64,000 nt of DNA. Source: an uncultured Lachnoclostridium sp. (GTDB lineage: Bacteria > Bacillota > Clostridia > Lachnospirales > Lachnospiraceae). Every line of letters begins with the position of its first letter. Position 1 is the first letter of the stretch. The stretch is taken from positions 53,188 to 117,187 of the forward strand of contig CALWLW010000010.1 in assembly GCA_944381625.1 (NCBI GenBank). Reading direction: 5' to 3'. The position numbers and the translations under genes were made by a program. Below are positions 1 through 8,265 of this stretch, in pieces. A model generated the notes under the pieces. That model had not been told where the DNA came from and searched no databases. It saw only the letters and a program-made list of their open reading frames with translations.

Positions 1-1188
1 ATCGAGACCGGGGGACAGGAGCGGATATCCACCGGGATGGGAGAACTGGATCAGGTGCTGGGCGGAGGCATTGTGCCCGGTTCCCTGGTTCTTGTGGGCG
101 GTGATCCCGGGATCGGAAAATCCACCCTTCTGCTCCAGGTGTGCAGGAACCTGTCGGAAAAGCTGGATCAGGTGCTGTACATCTCAGGAGAGGAATCCCT
201 GCAGCAGATCAAGCTGCGGGCGGAACGGATCGGCAGTTTTGCAGATTCTCTGCAGCTGCTCTGTGAGACGAACCTGGCGGATATCGAAGAGGTGATGCTT
301 GCCAGGAAGCCCAGGGTGGCCGTCATTGACTCCATCCAGACCATGTACCAGGAGGAGATCTCTTCCGCGCCGGGCAGCGTCTCTCAGGTGAGGGAAGCCA
401 CAGGCGTACTTATGCGTCTGGCAAAGGAACATGGCATCGCCATCTTCATCGTGGGCCATGTGACAAAGGAAGGAACAGTGGCCGGTCCTAGGGTGCTGGA
501 GCATATGGTGGATACGGTACTGTATTTTGAAGGCGACCGCCATGCGTCCTACCGCATCCTGCGGGGCGTAAAGAACCGCTTTGGTTCCACCAATGAGATC
601 GGCGTGTTTGAGATGACAGACGGCGGTTTAAAAGAGGTAAAAAATCCTTCTGAATATATGCTGAGCGGGAAGCCGCCCGGTGCTTCCGGGTCGGTGGTGA
701 CCTGTACCATGGAGGGAAGCCGGCCCATGCTGCTGGAGGTGCAGGCGCTGGTATGCCGGACGAATTTTGGACTGCCCCGGAGAACGGCGGTGGGAGTGGA
801 CGCCAACCGTGTGAACCTTCTGATGGCAGTGCTGGAAAAGCGGCTGAACCTTCCTCTGTCCGGGTATGACGCTTACGTGAATGTGGCGGGCGGCATCCGC
901 CTGAACGAGCCGGCCATCGATCTGGCGCTGGTGATGGCGATCATCTCCAGTTATAAGGACGTGCCCATCCCGGATAAGACGGTGGTCTTCGGCGAGGTGG
1001 GGTTAAGCGGGGAGATCCGCGCGGTCAGTATGGCCAGACAGAGAGTGCAGGAGGCGAAAAAGCTGGGATTCTCCAGAATCCTGCTTCCGCTAAGCTCCAT
1101 GGACCAGGTAAAAGAGACCTCGGGAATCCAGGTGGCGGCGGCCGCTTCCGTCAGGGAGTTACTGTCCACGGTGTCCCGTAAACAGTAA
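1..1188 (+). CDS. radA: DNA repair protein RadA/Sms (5' end outside window)
   Basis: RadA is a RecA-like ATPase that promotes branch migration during recombinational repair. The open frame runs from base 1 without a stop, and the first codons (IETGGQERISTG) match RadA sequence leading into the Walker A box, so the start and the N-terminal zinc finger lie upstream of the window. The 395 visible residues show Walker A GGDPGIGKST, the RadA signature KNRFGS, and the C-terminal Lon-protease-like domain (GGIRLNEPAIDLALVMAI, then FGEVGLSGEIR). The full family length is about 450-460 residues, so roughly 60 are missing. The ATG at base 37 is internal, not the start. Confidence 0.97.
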   Translation: METGGQERISTGMGELDQVLGGGIVPGSLVLVGGDPGIGKSTLLLQVCRNLSEKLDQVLYISGEESLQQIKLRAERIGSFADSLQLLCETNLADIEEVMLARKPRVAVIDSIQTMYQEEISSAPGSVSQVREATGVLMRLAKEHGIAIFIVGHVTKEGTVAGPRVLEHMVDTVLYFEGDRHASYRILRGVKNRFGSTNEIGVFEMTDGGLKEVKNPSEYMLSGKPPGASGSVVTCTMEGSRPMLLEVQALVCRTNFGLPRRTAVGVDANRVNLLMAVLEKRLNLPLSGYDAYVNVAGGIRLNEPAIDLALVMAIISSYKDVPIPDKTVVFGEVGLSGEIRAVSMARQRVQEAKKLGFSRILLPLSSMDQVKETSGIQVAAAASVRELLSTVSRKQ

Positions 1189-1279
1189 CTTTCGCGGGCT
1201 GTGGGGCTGATCTGAGGTCGGTCAGCCTGAGGCCGGACTGCGGCAGGATCGGGCGGCAGGATCGGGCGCAAAAAATTCG

Positions 1280-1308
1280 TTGACACTCAGAAAAAAATAT
1301 GATATATT
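1280..1308 (+). promoter_or_regulatory. Sigma-A-type promoter for tRNA-Trp
   Basis: A perfect -35 TTGACA (1280-1285) is followed after 17 bp by TATATT (1303-1308), 20 bp ahead of the mature tRNA 5' end. Spacing and position fit a strong stable-RNA promoter. Confidence 0.75.
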
Positions 1309-1328
1309 ATCCGAGTGTTAGGAAATAC

Positions 1329-1401
1329 AGGGATATAGTTCAGTCGGTAGAACGTTGGTCTCCAAAACCAAATGTCGAGGGTTCGAGTCCTTCTGTCCCT
1401 G
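1329..1401 (+). tRNA. trnW: tRNA-Trp (anticodon CCA)
   Basis: The 73-nt sequence folds as a cloverleaf. The 7-bp acceptor stem is AGGGATA (1329-1335) with TGTCCCT (1394-1400) and discriminator G1401. The anticodon stem is TTGGT/ACCAA around loop CTCCAAA, giving anticodon CCA at 1362-1364, and the T arm contains GTTCGAGTC. The 3' CCA is not encoded. It stands alone between radA and a binding-protein gene, with its own promoter and terminator. Confidence 0.97.
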
Positions 1402-1405
1402 TTGG

Positions 1406-1440
1406 AGCTTCGGATCTGTGTCCGAAGCTTTTTCTTTGTT
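1406..1440 (+). terminator. Rho-independent terminator after tRNA-Trp
   Basis: A perfect 9-bp stem AGCTTCGGA (1406-1414) / TCCGAAGCT (1421-1429) with a 6-nt loop is followed by a T-rich tail. It starts five bases after the tRNA. Confidence 0.85.
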
Positions 1441-1546
1441 ATACAGGAACGAATGCTGCATAAGCAGCCCGCCGCAGGCGGAGAATCCTGGAATCCTGCA
1501 GAGCGGGATTTTTAGTTTTATAAAATCAAGAGGAAGATTCAGATAG

Positions 1547-2452
1547 ATGAAAAGATTTGTATTTGGACTGCTGTTTGCAGGAACGGCGGCGGTCACGGCA
1601 GCCTGCGGCCGCGCCGGAGACGGGACGGAAGCCCCGCAGGCCCATATTTTTGGCGGAGAGAAAAATCTTCTGGAAGAGATTCAGGAGGAAGGGAAACTGG
1701 TCATCGGGATCTCCGCAGATTACGCACCCTTTGCCTTTACGGTGGAAGGAGAGGACGGATCAGAGGAGTACCGGGGATCCGATATCGAATTGGGCAAATA
1801 CATGGGAGAACAGCTGGGCGTGCAGGTGGAATTCCGGGAGATGGATATGGAAGACTGCCTGGAAGCGGTGAAGGCGGGCACTGTGGACATGGTGCTTCTG
1901 GGCATGCTTCCGGAAGCGGGCCGCCTTGGTTATGTGGATTTTACAGATCCCTACTATCAGCCGGGCAGACAGGTGCTTTTGATTGAAAAGGCCCAGAAGA
2001 GCGTATATACGGAACTGGAGGATTTCGAAGGAAAGTCGGTGGCTGCCCAGTATGGAACCCTGCAGGCGCAGCTGGTCATCGAACAGCTTACGAAATCTTA
2101 TATGGAACTGGTGGATACGGTGTCGGAGGGGATCGAGATGCTGAACAACGGCCGGGTGGACGCGGTAGCCCTGGATGAGCAGGCGACGGACGATATTCTG
2201 AAAGAATATTCTTCCCTGACCCTTGCTTCCGTGGAACTGGAGTATGAGCAGGAAGGCGTCGTGGGCGGCGTGGTGGAACGGGAGCCGGAGTTCCTGGCAG
2301 CCGTCAATCAGGTGATGGATCAGGTGAGGGAGGACGGCCTTTACCTGGAATGGATGGACGCCGCCATCCAGCAGGCGGCGGCTGTCTCTTCTATTCCTGA
2401 AGCGTCCCCACAGGGATCTTCTGCAGCCAGTCCGGCTGTTGGTAGCGACTGA
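1547..2452 (+). CDS. Amino-acid-type ABC transporter substrate-binding lipoprotein (orphan)
   Basis: This is a periplasmic-binding-protein family 3 (SBP_bac_3) protein of 301 residues. Residues 1-20 are a lipoprotein signal peptide ending at the lipobox VTAAC. The binding fold begins at about residue 45 (EGKLVIGISADYAPFAF) and includes the family pattern YRGSDIELGKYMGE and a second lobe with VDFTDPYYQPG. It probably binds a polar amino acid or a related small solute outside the membrane. No permease or ATPase gene is adjacent, so it must share a transporter encoded elsewhere or act as a sensor. Its last 62 bp overlap the convergent LysR gene, and its C-terminus is a low-complexity Ser/Ala/Pro tail. 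Confidence 0.85.
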   Translation: MKRFVFGLLFAGTAAVTAACGRAGDGTEAPQAHIFGGEKNLLEEIQEEGKLVIGISADYAPFAFTVEGEDGSEEYRGSDIELGKYMGEQLGVQVEFREMDMEDCLEAVKAGTVDMVLLGMLPEAGRLGYVDFTDPYYQPGRQVLLIEKAQKSVYTELEDFEGKSVAAQYGTLQAQLVIEQLTKSYMELVDTVSEGIEMLNNGRVDAVALDEQATDDILKEYSSLTLASVELEYEQEGVVGGVVEREPEFLAAVNQVMDQVREDGLYLEWMDAAIQQAAAVSSIPEASPQGSSAASPAVGSD

Positions 2453-3311
2453 CAATGCCGGAGACCGTCTCCATGGAGATGGACGGGATCTTATCTTTGT
2501 GCGTGACCAGGCTGAAGGACCGTTCAAACTCGTCTGTGGGCACATTGAAGATGCGGATGCTTCCGTTTCGGATGTCTGTTTCCAGCAGACGGACGGAGAT
2601 GACGGCCAGGCAGTGGTTGTTCAGGATGGCGTTTCGGAAGGCTTCCGGGCAGGTGGCTTCCCAGGCAGTGCGGATATGCAGATGGTGGCGCTCAATGAAA
2701 CGGTCGAACAGCGCCCTGGTTCCGCTTCCTTTTTCCCTCATGACGAAGGGCTGCTGGTTCAGTTCTCCGATATGAAGGTCGTCCCTTTGGGCGAAGGGGT
2801 GGCTGCTGGCGCATCCCAGCACCAGGTAGTCCCGGATGCAGGGGCGGCTGACCAGATCCGGGTGGCGGACGTCGCCCTCCACGATGGCGATATCCAGCTC
2901 GGAGCGGAGAAGTTTTTCTTCAATGGTACGGGTATTGCCCACGTAGACAAAAGTGTCCGCTTCCGGGAGCGCCGCCTGGAAATCAGACATGATATTGGAC
3001 AGCAGGCAGGCGCCCACGGTGATGGTTCCTCCGATTCGGAGGCTTTCCCGGCGTCTGTTTTTCTGCATCCGGTTTTCCAGCAGGTCGAACTGCCCCGCGG
3101 CCTGGTATGCATAGCCCAAAAGCTCCTGCCCTGCGGGAGTGATGTGCAGACGCCTGGAAAGACGTTCAAACAGACGGACTTCATAATGTTCCTCCAGCTC
3201 CCGGATCGCCTGGCTGACCGTGGGCTGTGAGAGGAAGAGTTTCTGCGCGGCCTTGCTCATGGAGCCGGTTTCCGCCACTGCGATGAAGATTTTCAGGTGC
3301 CGGATAGTCAT
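2391..3311 (-). CDS. LysR-family transcriptional regulator
   Basis: 306 residues, standard LysR length. The N-terminal winged helix covers residues 1-60 (MTIRHLKIFIAVAETGSMS, then AAQKLFLSQPTVSQAIRELE). The C-terminal effector domain begins near residue 92 (IGGTITVGACLL). It is transcribed away from the CoA-disulfide-reductase/sulfite-reductase genes across a 145-bp shared intergenic region containing a palindrome, the usual arrangement for a LysR activator of its neighbours. A sulfur compound or redox-linked metabolite is therefore a plausible effector, by inference only. Its 3' end overlaps the convergent binding-protein gene by 62 bp. Confidence 0.92.
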   Translation of the reverse strand: MTIRHLKIFIAVAETGSMSKAAQKLFLSQPTVSQAIRELEEHYEVRLFERLSRRLHITPAGQELLGYAYQAAGQFDLLENRMQKNRRRESLRIGGTITVGACLLSNIMSDFQAALPEADTFVYVGNTRTIEEKLLRSELDIAIVEGDVRHPDLVSRPCIRDYLVLGCASSHPFAQRDDLHIGELNQQPFVMREKGSGTRALFDRFIERHHLHIRTAWEATCPEAFRNAILNNHCLAVISVRLLETDIRNGSIRIFNVPTDEFERSFSLVTHKDKIPSISMETVSGIVSRYQQPDWLQKIPVGTLQE

Positions 3312-3338
3312 GAATAGTCCCCCTTCGTTTTCTCTAAC

Positions 3339-3405
3339 TATAGGTATTTCCTATATTTATGATAGAATATTATCATTTTTCAAAAAGATATACAAGTGTT
3401 ATAAT
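3339..3405. promoter_or_regulatory. Intergenic LysR-type palindrome and -10 box of the 3457 operon
   Basis: A perfect palindrome TATAGG-N5-CCTATA lies at 3339-3355, the usual place for a LysR site. A -10 TATAAT sits at 3400-3405 for the rightward genes, without a good -35 box, as expected for an activator-dependent promoter. Binding is inferred. Confidence 0.5.
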
Positions 3406-3456
3406 GATAACAACTTAACAAGGATTTCCAAATGTCAAAGAGAAAGGCGAAAGAGA

Positions 3457-5103
3457 ATGAGAGTAATCATTGTGGGCGGCGTGGCTGCCGGGACCAAGGT
3501 GGCGGCAAAACTGAAACGGGCGGACAGAAGCGCGGAAGTGACGATCCTGACCAAAGGAAAGGACATTTCCTACGCGGGCTGCGGGCTTCCGTATTATGTG
3601 GGGAAAGTGATCCCGGACCGTTCCGGTCTGGTGGTAAATACGCCGGAGAAATTCCAGGACCTGACGGGCGCCCAGGTGTGCACAGGGATGGAAGTGACAA
3701 AGGTGAACCGGGCGGACAAGACGGTGGAGGCGGTCTGTACTGACACAGGGGAGACCAGCGTATGGCCCTATGACAAACTGGTGATCGCTTCGGGAGCGTC
3801 CCCCATACGTCCGGATCTGCCGGGGCTTGATCTGCCGCAGGTCTTTTTCATGAGGACGCCGGACGATGCGGTGGCGCTGAGGGACGCGGTGGAAGCCGGC
3901 GGAATCAAAAAGGCGGTTGTGGTCGGCGGAGGCTTTATCGGCCTGGAGATCGCTGAGAATTTAAACGCCATGGGCGTGCGCTGCAATGTGCTGGACATGG
4001 CGCCTCATGTGCTGCCCGGATTTGACAGAGAGATCCAGGAGTATGTGGAAAATCACCTGGCGGATATGGGGATCAATACCATGACCGGCACCCGGTTTGA
4101 AGGCGTGCTGGGCGACGGCAGGGTGGAGAAGGTACAGACCGGAAAACGTGCCCTCAAGGCCGACGCGGTGGTACTGTCCATCGGCATCCGGGCCAACACG
4201 GCGTTTCTGGCCGATACCGGCATTGAGATGGCGCCCAACCGCACCATCCTGGTGGACGATCATATGCGGACCAATGACCCGGACATCTATGCGGTGGGCG
4301 ACTGCGCCATGGTGAAGAACCGTATTACGGGAAAGGATGCCTGGTCGCCCATGGGCTCTACTGCCAACATCGCCGGGCGCGTGGCGGCGGAAAATATCGC
4401 CGGCGGCGATGCGGTCTACAGTGGAGCCATGGGAACGGCAGTCTGCCATCTGCCAGAACTGAACGTGGGCAAGACGGGGCTCTCGGAAGCACAGGCAAAG
4501 GAGGCCGGTTACGATGCGGTCAGCGTCCTGACTGTAGTGGACGATAAAGCCCACTATATGCCGGGCGCAGGGAATTTTATCATCAAGCTGGTGGCGGACA
4601 GGGCCTCCAGAAGAATCCTGGGCGTGCAGGTCCTGGGCAAAGGGGAAGTGGACAAGGTGGTGGATATCTGCGTAGCCGCCATCGCCATGAAAGCCACCGC
4701 CGACGATATGTCGGACATGGATTTTGCCTACGCGCCGCCGTTCTCCACGGCGATCCATCCGCTGGCCCACACGGTGAACGTACTCATGAACAAGATGGAC
4801 GGGGCGCTGGACAGCTTTACCCCGGCGGAGTTTGAAGAAGGAAAGGCGGAGGGGTACCGGATCATCGACGCGTCTCCGGCCCCGGCTATCGAGGGAGCGC
4901 CCTATGTGGATCTGACCAAAGTACGCGGCGAGGCGGAAGGGCTTGGCAAAGACGAGCCGCTGCTTCTGGTGTGCGCCAAGGGCAAGCGGGCGTACCTGAC
5001 CCAGAATCTGCTGAAATATTATGGATATACCAACACGAAAGTGCTGGAAGGCGGCCTGTTGTTCAACAGGGCGGCAATAGAAGAAGCTATGGAAGAAGAA
5101 TAA
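3457..5103 (+). CDS. CoA-disulfide reductase-type FAD/NAD(P)H oxidoreductase with C-terminal rhodanese domain
   Basis: 548 residues, counted from the ATG at 3457 whose product begins MRVIIVGGVAAGTKVAAKL, an FAD-binding Rossmann fold; upstream in-frame codons lack this fold. The active-site cysteine motif YAGCGLPYYVG (about residue 42) is that of CoA-disulfide and related reductases. A second nucleotide fold is VVVGGGFIGLEIAENL. The pyridine-nucleotide dimerisation domain is followed by a rhodanese-like module (about residues 465-548) with the Cys loop CAKGKRAY. Known fusions of this type reduce CoA disulfide, CoA-persulfide or polysulfide using NAD(P)H. The next gene, 22 bp downstream, is a sulfite-reductase-like protein, suggesting a sulfur-handling operon. 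Confidence 0.88.
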   Translation: MRVIIVGGVAAGTKVAAKLKRADRSAEVTILTKGKDISYAGCGLPYYVGKVIPDRSGLVVNTPEKFQDLTGAQVCTGMEVTKVNRADKTVEAVCTDTGETSVWPYDKLVIASGASPIRPDLPGLDLPQVFFMRTPDDAVALRDAVEAGGIKKAVVVGGGFIGLEIAENLNAMGVRCNVLDMAPHVLPGFDREIQEYVENHLADMGINTMTGTRFEGVLGDGRVEKVQTGKRALKADAVVLSIGIRANTAFLADTGIEMAPNRTILVDDHMRTNDPDIYAVGDCAMVKNRITGKDAWSPMGSTANIAGRVAAENIAGGDAVYSGAMGTAVCHLPELNVGKTGLSEAQAKEAGYDAVSVLTVVDDKAHYMPGAGNFIIKLVADRASRRILGVQVLGKGEVDKVVDICVAAIAMKATADDMSDMDFAYAPPFSTAIHPLAHTVNVLMNKMDGALDSFTPAEFEEGKAEGYRIIDASPAPAIEGAPYVDLTKVRGEAEGLGKDEPLLLVCAKGKRAYLTQNLLKYYGYTNTKVLEGGLLFNRAAIEEAMEEE

Positions 5104-5125
5104 AAAAACCAGGAGGGAAAAAGGC

Positions 5126-6079
5126 ATGGCAACACTGACAGTAAGCGCGGCGGATGAAAAGCGCGTAAAGGCGATGGGATTCTTAAGCAACAAAGGAACG
5201 GACAATTTCAATGCCCGGATTATCACAGTGAACGGCAAGATCACGGCGGAGCAGCAAAGATGCATCGCCGAGGCGGCGGAGAAGTTCGGAAACGGAGAGG
5301 TGGCGTTCACCACCCGTCTGACCGTGGAGGTGCCGGGTGTACCTTATGAGAAGATCGAGGAATTTCAGGAATTTATCGGGAAGGCCGGGCTGACCACAGG
5401 CGGTACCGGCTCCAAGGTGCGTCCGGTCGTGGCCTGTAAGGGCACGACCTGCCAGTACGGTCTTCTGGATTCCTTCGGGCTTGCCAGGGAGATCCATGAA
5501 AGATTTTATGTGGGCTACCGCCAGGTACAGCTTCCCCACAAATTCAAGATCGCGGTGGGCGGATGTCCCAACAACTGCGTGAAGCCGGATCTGAACGACC
5601 TGGGCATCATCGGACAGCGCATCCCGAACTTTGACGAGGATTCCTGCAACGGATGCAAGAAATGCGCCATTGAAAAGAACTGCCCGGTGGGCGCGGCCAA
5701 GGTGGTGGACGGCGTGCTGGAGATCGACAAGGACGTGTGCAACAACTGCGGCCGCTGCGTGGGCAAATGTCCGTTTGATGCCATCGAGGATGGAACTTAC
5801 GGCTATAAGATTTATATTGGAGGACGCTGGGGCAAGAAAGTGGCTCAGGGCCGTGCGCTGAGCAAGGTGTTCACTGACAAGGAAGAGGCGCTGTCCGTAA
5901 TTGAGAAAGCTCTTCTTCTGTTCCGCGAGCAGGGAAAGACCGGGGAGCGGTTCTCCCAGACCATCGACCGCCTGGGATTTGAAAACGTGGAGGCTCAGCT
6001 GCTTTCCGACGAGATCCTGGGAAGGAAGGACGAGATCCTGGCGGCAAACCTTCATACCAAGGGAGGAGCGACCTGCTAA
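5126..6079 (+). CDS. Small sulfite/nitrite reductase-family protein with two ferredoxin-type 4Fe-4S clusters
   Basis: 317 residues. The N-terminal ferredoxin-like half-domain (about 1-70) precedes siroheme/4Fe-4S ligand motifs [10 protein letters not shown] (C-x5-C) and GGCPNNC (C-x3-C), diagnostic of sulfite and nitrite reductases. Two ferredoxin motifs, [14 protein letters not shown] and [12 protein letters not shown], are inserted between the siroheme half and the C-terminal domain. The domain order matches the short single-subunit anaerobic sulfite reductases of anaerobes. It probably reduces sulfite or a related oxyanion in the cytoplasm with ferredoxin-level electrons. A strong AGGAGG site precedes the ATG. 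The exact substrate cannot be read from sequence. Confidence 0.85.
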   Translation: MATLTVSAADEKRVKAMGFLSNKGTDNFNARIITVNGKITAEQQRCIAEAAEKFGNGEVAFTTRLTVEVPGVPYEKIEEFQEFIGKAGLTTGGTGSKVRPVVACKGTTCQYGLLDSFGLAREIHERFYVGYRQVQLPHKFKIAVGGCPNNCVKPDLNDLGIIGQRIPNFDEDSCNGCKKCAIEKNCPVGAAKVVDGVLEIDKDVCNNCGRCVGKCPFDAIEDGTYGYKIYIGGRWGKKVAQGRALSKVFTDKEEALSVIEKALLLFREQGKTGERFSQTIDRLGFENVEAQLLSDEILGRKDEILAANLHTKGGATC

Positions 6080-6083
6080 GCCT

Positions 6084-6929
6084 ATGCAGAGAATAGGAAC
6101 ACACATGTCCATCGCCAGAGGATGGGACAGGACGGCAGAAGACGCGGTGCGGATGGGGGCGGACACCATGCAGGTGTTCAGCCGCAACCCCCGCGGCTCC
6201 GGCTTTCGTGACCCCAAAGAAACAGAGGCGGAGCAGTTCCAGAGGATACGCAAAGAGCATGGCCTGGGTTCTCTTCTCGCCCATGCTCCTTATACCATGA
6301 ACCTGGCCAGCGCCCAGGAGAAGGTCTATGAGTTTGCCTGCACGGTGATCCGGGAGGATCTGGCTCGCATGGACGCCCTGGGGATGGAGTATATGGTATT
6401 TCATCCGGGAAGCCATACGGGGATCGGCGCGGAAGCGGGTATCCGCAATATTATCGCGGGGCTTGACCAGGCGGTCACGGGCAGGGAGAAGACCATGGTG
6501 CTTCTGGAGACCATGTCGGGGAAAGGCACGGAGATCGGAGCATGCTTTGAGGAACTGAAGGCTGTCCGGGACGGAGTCAGCCATCCGGAGCGGATTGGGG
6601 TGTGCCTGGATACCTGCCATGTGTATTCTGCCGGTTATGATATCGTGGGTGACCTGGACGGGGTACTGGAAGAATTTGACCGTGTGATCGGCCTGTCCGC
6701 CCTGAAGGCGGTTCACCTGAACGACAGCCTGACGCCGTTCGCATCCCGCAAAGACCGCCATGCGGCGGTGGGAGAAGGCAGTATCGGGCTGGAGGCGCTG
6801 CTGCGCGTCCTGGAGCATCCGGCGCTTAAAGACCTGCCCTTTTATACGGAGACGCCTCTGGACGACCGGGGGCACGGAGAGGAAATCCACATGCTGAAGG
6901 AGCATCTGCGGAATCGGAGCGAAAGTTAA
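6084..6929 (+). CDS. nfo: Endonuclease IV (AP endonuclease)
   Basis: 281 residues, normal length for the zinc-dependent Nfo family that cuts DNA 5' of abasic sites. The protein begins [14 protein letters not shown] (GxHxS motif). Metal-ligand motifs in order are [54 protein letters not shown] and [10 protein letters not shown]. The ATG at 6084 lies 4 bp after the preceding stop; the gene is read with the sulfur pair but is functionally unrelated. GGGAGGA, inside the end of the upstream gene, is the likely ribosome site. A longer in-frame reading from 5901 is rejected because it overlaps the reductase. Confidence 0.95.
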   Translation: MQRIGTHMSIARGWDRTAEDAVRMGADTMQVFSRNPRGSGFRDPKETEAEQFQRIRKEHGLGSLLAHAPYTMNLASAQEKVYEFACTVIREDLARMDALGMEYMVFHPGSHTGIGAEAGIRNIIAGLDQAVTGREKTMVLLETMSGKGTEIGACFEELKAVRDGVSHPERIGVCLDTCHVYSAGYDIVGDLDGVLEEFDRVIGLSALKAVHLNDSLTPFASRKDRHAAVGEGSIGLEALLRVLEHPALKDLPFYTETPLDDRGHGEEIHMLKEHLRNRSES

Positions 6930-7011
6930 GATTCCGCAAAGAAAAGAAGAAATGCCGTTAAACAGAAGTTAATTACATTTCCTGTTTATAGAAAGAGAAG
7001 CCCGGCTGTGA

Positions 7012-7040
7012 TATGATTTGTCTGGATTTGAAAATCCAGA
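7012..7040 (+). promoter_or_regulatory. Possible promoter -10 and 5' palindrome ahead of the KdpDE-like genes
   Basis: TATGAT (7012-7017) is followed directly by a perfect 9-bp inverted repeat TCTGGATTT-GA-AAATCCAGA (7021-7040) that would lie at the mRNA 5' end. It could be an operator or a stabilising hairpin. No convincing -35 box is seen. Confidence 0.4.
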
Positions 7041-7056
7041 AAAGAGGGCTGAACAT

Positions 7057-7203
7057 ATGGGAAATATAGGTATTTTCATTCTGATTGCTTTGATGGTGGT
7101 TATGGGAGGCGCGTCTTCCCTGTACATTTTAGTAACAATGCCGGTGATTATCGCCAAAAAAATCTATGGAAAGATAAAGTATGGGAAATCACTTTATGAC
7201 TAG
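7057..7203 (+). CDS. Small single-span membrane protein of unknown function
   Basis: 48 residues from the ATG at 7057, preceded by AAGAGGG. Residues 4-30 form one hydrophobic helix (IGIFILIALMVVMGG, continuing to a second hydrophobic stretch), and the tail is basic (AKKIYGKIKYGK), so the C-terminus should face the cytoplasm. It lies 9 bp ahead of a sensor-kinase gene and is probably co-transcribed with it. It resembles KdpF only in size and position; no family is recognised. An in-frame start at 7018 would add 13 polar residues but has no better ribosome site and overlaps the palindrome. Confidence 0.55.
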   Translation: MGNIGIFILIALMVVMGGASSLYILVTMPVIIAKKIYGKIKYGKSLYD

Positions 7204-7212
7204 AGGGTAACT

Positions 7213-8265
7213 ATGTCTGTTTTCAAAAATGCTGTGAGGACCGCCGCGATACTGCTCGTGGCGGCTCTTTTCTGTTTCTGGCTCCAGAAAATCGGGGCGT
7301 CGGACGCTCAGATGCCGCTGGTATTTGTGGTGGCGATTGTCTGTATTGCCCGTCTTACAGACGGGTATGCGTATGGCATCCTGGCGTCCGTGCTGTCGGT
7401 ATTCGGAGTGAACTATATATTCACATATCCCTATTTTGAGCTGGATTTTACGCTTACAGGGTATCCCCTGACCTTCGCCACCATGCTGGCGGTGTCGGTC
7501 AGCGTCAGCATGCTCACCTCCAGGGTCAAGGAGCAGGAAGAGCTCCGGCTGGAGGCGGAAAAGGAAAAGATGAGGGGGAACCTGTTAAGGGCGGTTTCCC
7601 ATGACATTCGGACGCCCCTCACGTCCATTGTGGGTTCTGCGTCGGGGATCATCGAGAATCACCGGGTGCTGACGGAGGCCCAGATGCTGGAGCTGGTGGA
7701 GGATATCCGGGAAGAAGCCCAGTGGCTGATCCAGATTGTGGAGAATCTGCTGTCGGTGACCAGATTCCATGGAGAGAGCGCCCGGATCAACAAGCAGGAG
7801 GAACTGGCAGAAGAGATCATCGGCAGCGCGGTGCTGAAGATCGAGAAACGTTACCCGGAGGCCCAGATCATGGTGGAGCTGCCGGATGACGTGCTGCTGG
7901 TGCCCATGGATGGGATTTTGATTGAACAGGTGCTGGTGAATCTTCTGGAAAATTCCATCCGTCACGGGAAAAATACCAGCCGGATCGTGATCCGGGTGAG
8001 GGAAGCGGCGGGCCGGGCGGTCTTTGAAGTGGAAGACGACGGGATGGGAATCCAGGAAAATATTCTTCCCGGCATCTTTGAAGGAAAACACAGCCCGCAG
8101 GAAGGCGGATCGGATTCCGGCAGGAACATGGGGATCGGATTATCCGTCTGTATGAGCATTGTAAAAGCCCACAGAGGGAACATGAAAGCGGAGAACATAG
8201 ACGGCGGGGGAGCCAGGATGACGTTCTGGCTCCCCATGGAGGAGGAGCAGGCGGATGGACATTAG
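7213..8265 (+). CDS. KdpD-like membrane sensor histidine kinase (DUF4118 type, lacks KdpD N-terminal domains)
   Basis: 350 residues. Residues 8-100 hold about four membrane segments of the DUF4118 type found in KdpD. A short coiled linker follows (VKEQEELRLEAEKEKMRG). The dimerisation/phosphoacceptor box is RAVSHDIRTPLTSIVG (about 129-144). The ATPase has N box NLLENSIRHG and G boxes DDGMGIQ and NMGIGLSV. The KdpD and Usp sensory domains present in full KdpD are absent, and no kdpFABC genes are nearby. It likely autophosphorylates in response to an envelope or ionic signal and passes phosphate to the regulator encoded next, with which it overlaps by 11 bp. Confidence 0.9.
   Translation: MSVFKNAVRTAAILLVAALFCFWLQKIGASDAQMPLVFVVAIVCIARLTDGYAYGILASVLSVFGVNYIFTYPYFELDFTLTGYPLTFATMLAVSVSVSMLTSRVKEQEELRLEAEKEKMRGNLLRAVSHDIRTPLTSIVGSASGIIENHRVLTEAQMLELVEDIREEAQWLIQIVENLLSVTRFHGESARINKQEELAEEIIGSAVLKIEKRYPEAQIMVELPDDVLLVPMDGILIEQVLVNLLENSIRHGKNTSRIVIRVREAAGRAVFEVEDDGMGIQENILPGIFEGKHSPQEGGSDSGRNMGIGLSVCMSIVKAHRGNMKAENIDGGGARMTFWLPMEEEQADGH

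Noticed and set aside
3220..3456. N-terminal extension of the CoA-disulfide reductase back to 3220
   Set aside because: It would overlap the LysR gene and its own promoter, and the FAD fold begins exactly at the ATG at 3457.
3961..5313. Long 450-codon minus-strand frame opposite the CoA-disulfide reductase
   Set aside because: His/Arg/Val-rich composition typical of antisense to GC-rich genes; the plus-strand protein has clear cofactor motifs. Similar long shadows occur opposite nrdJ, larC and clpB.
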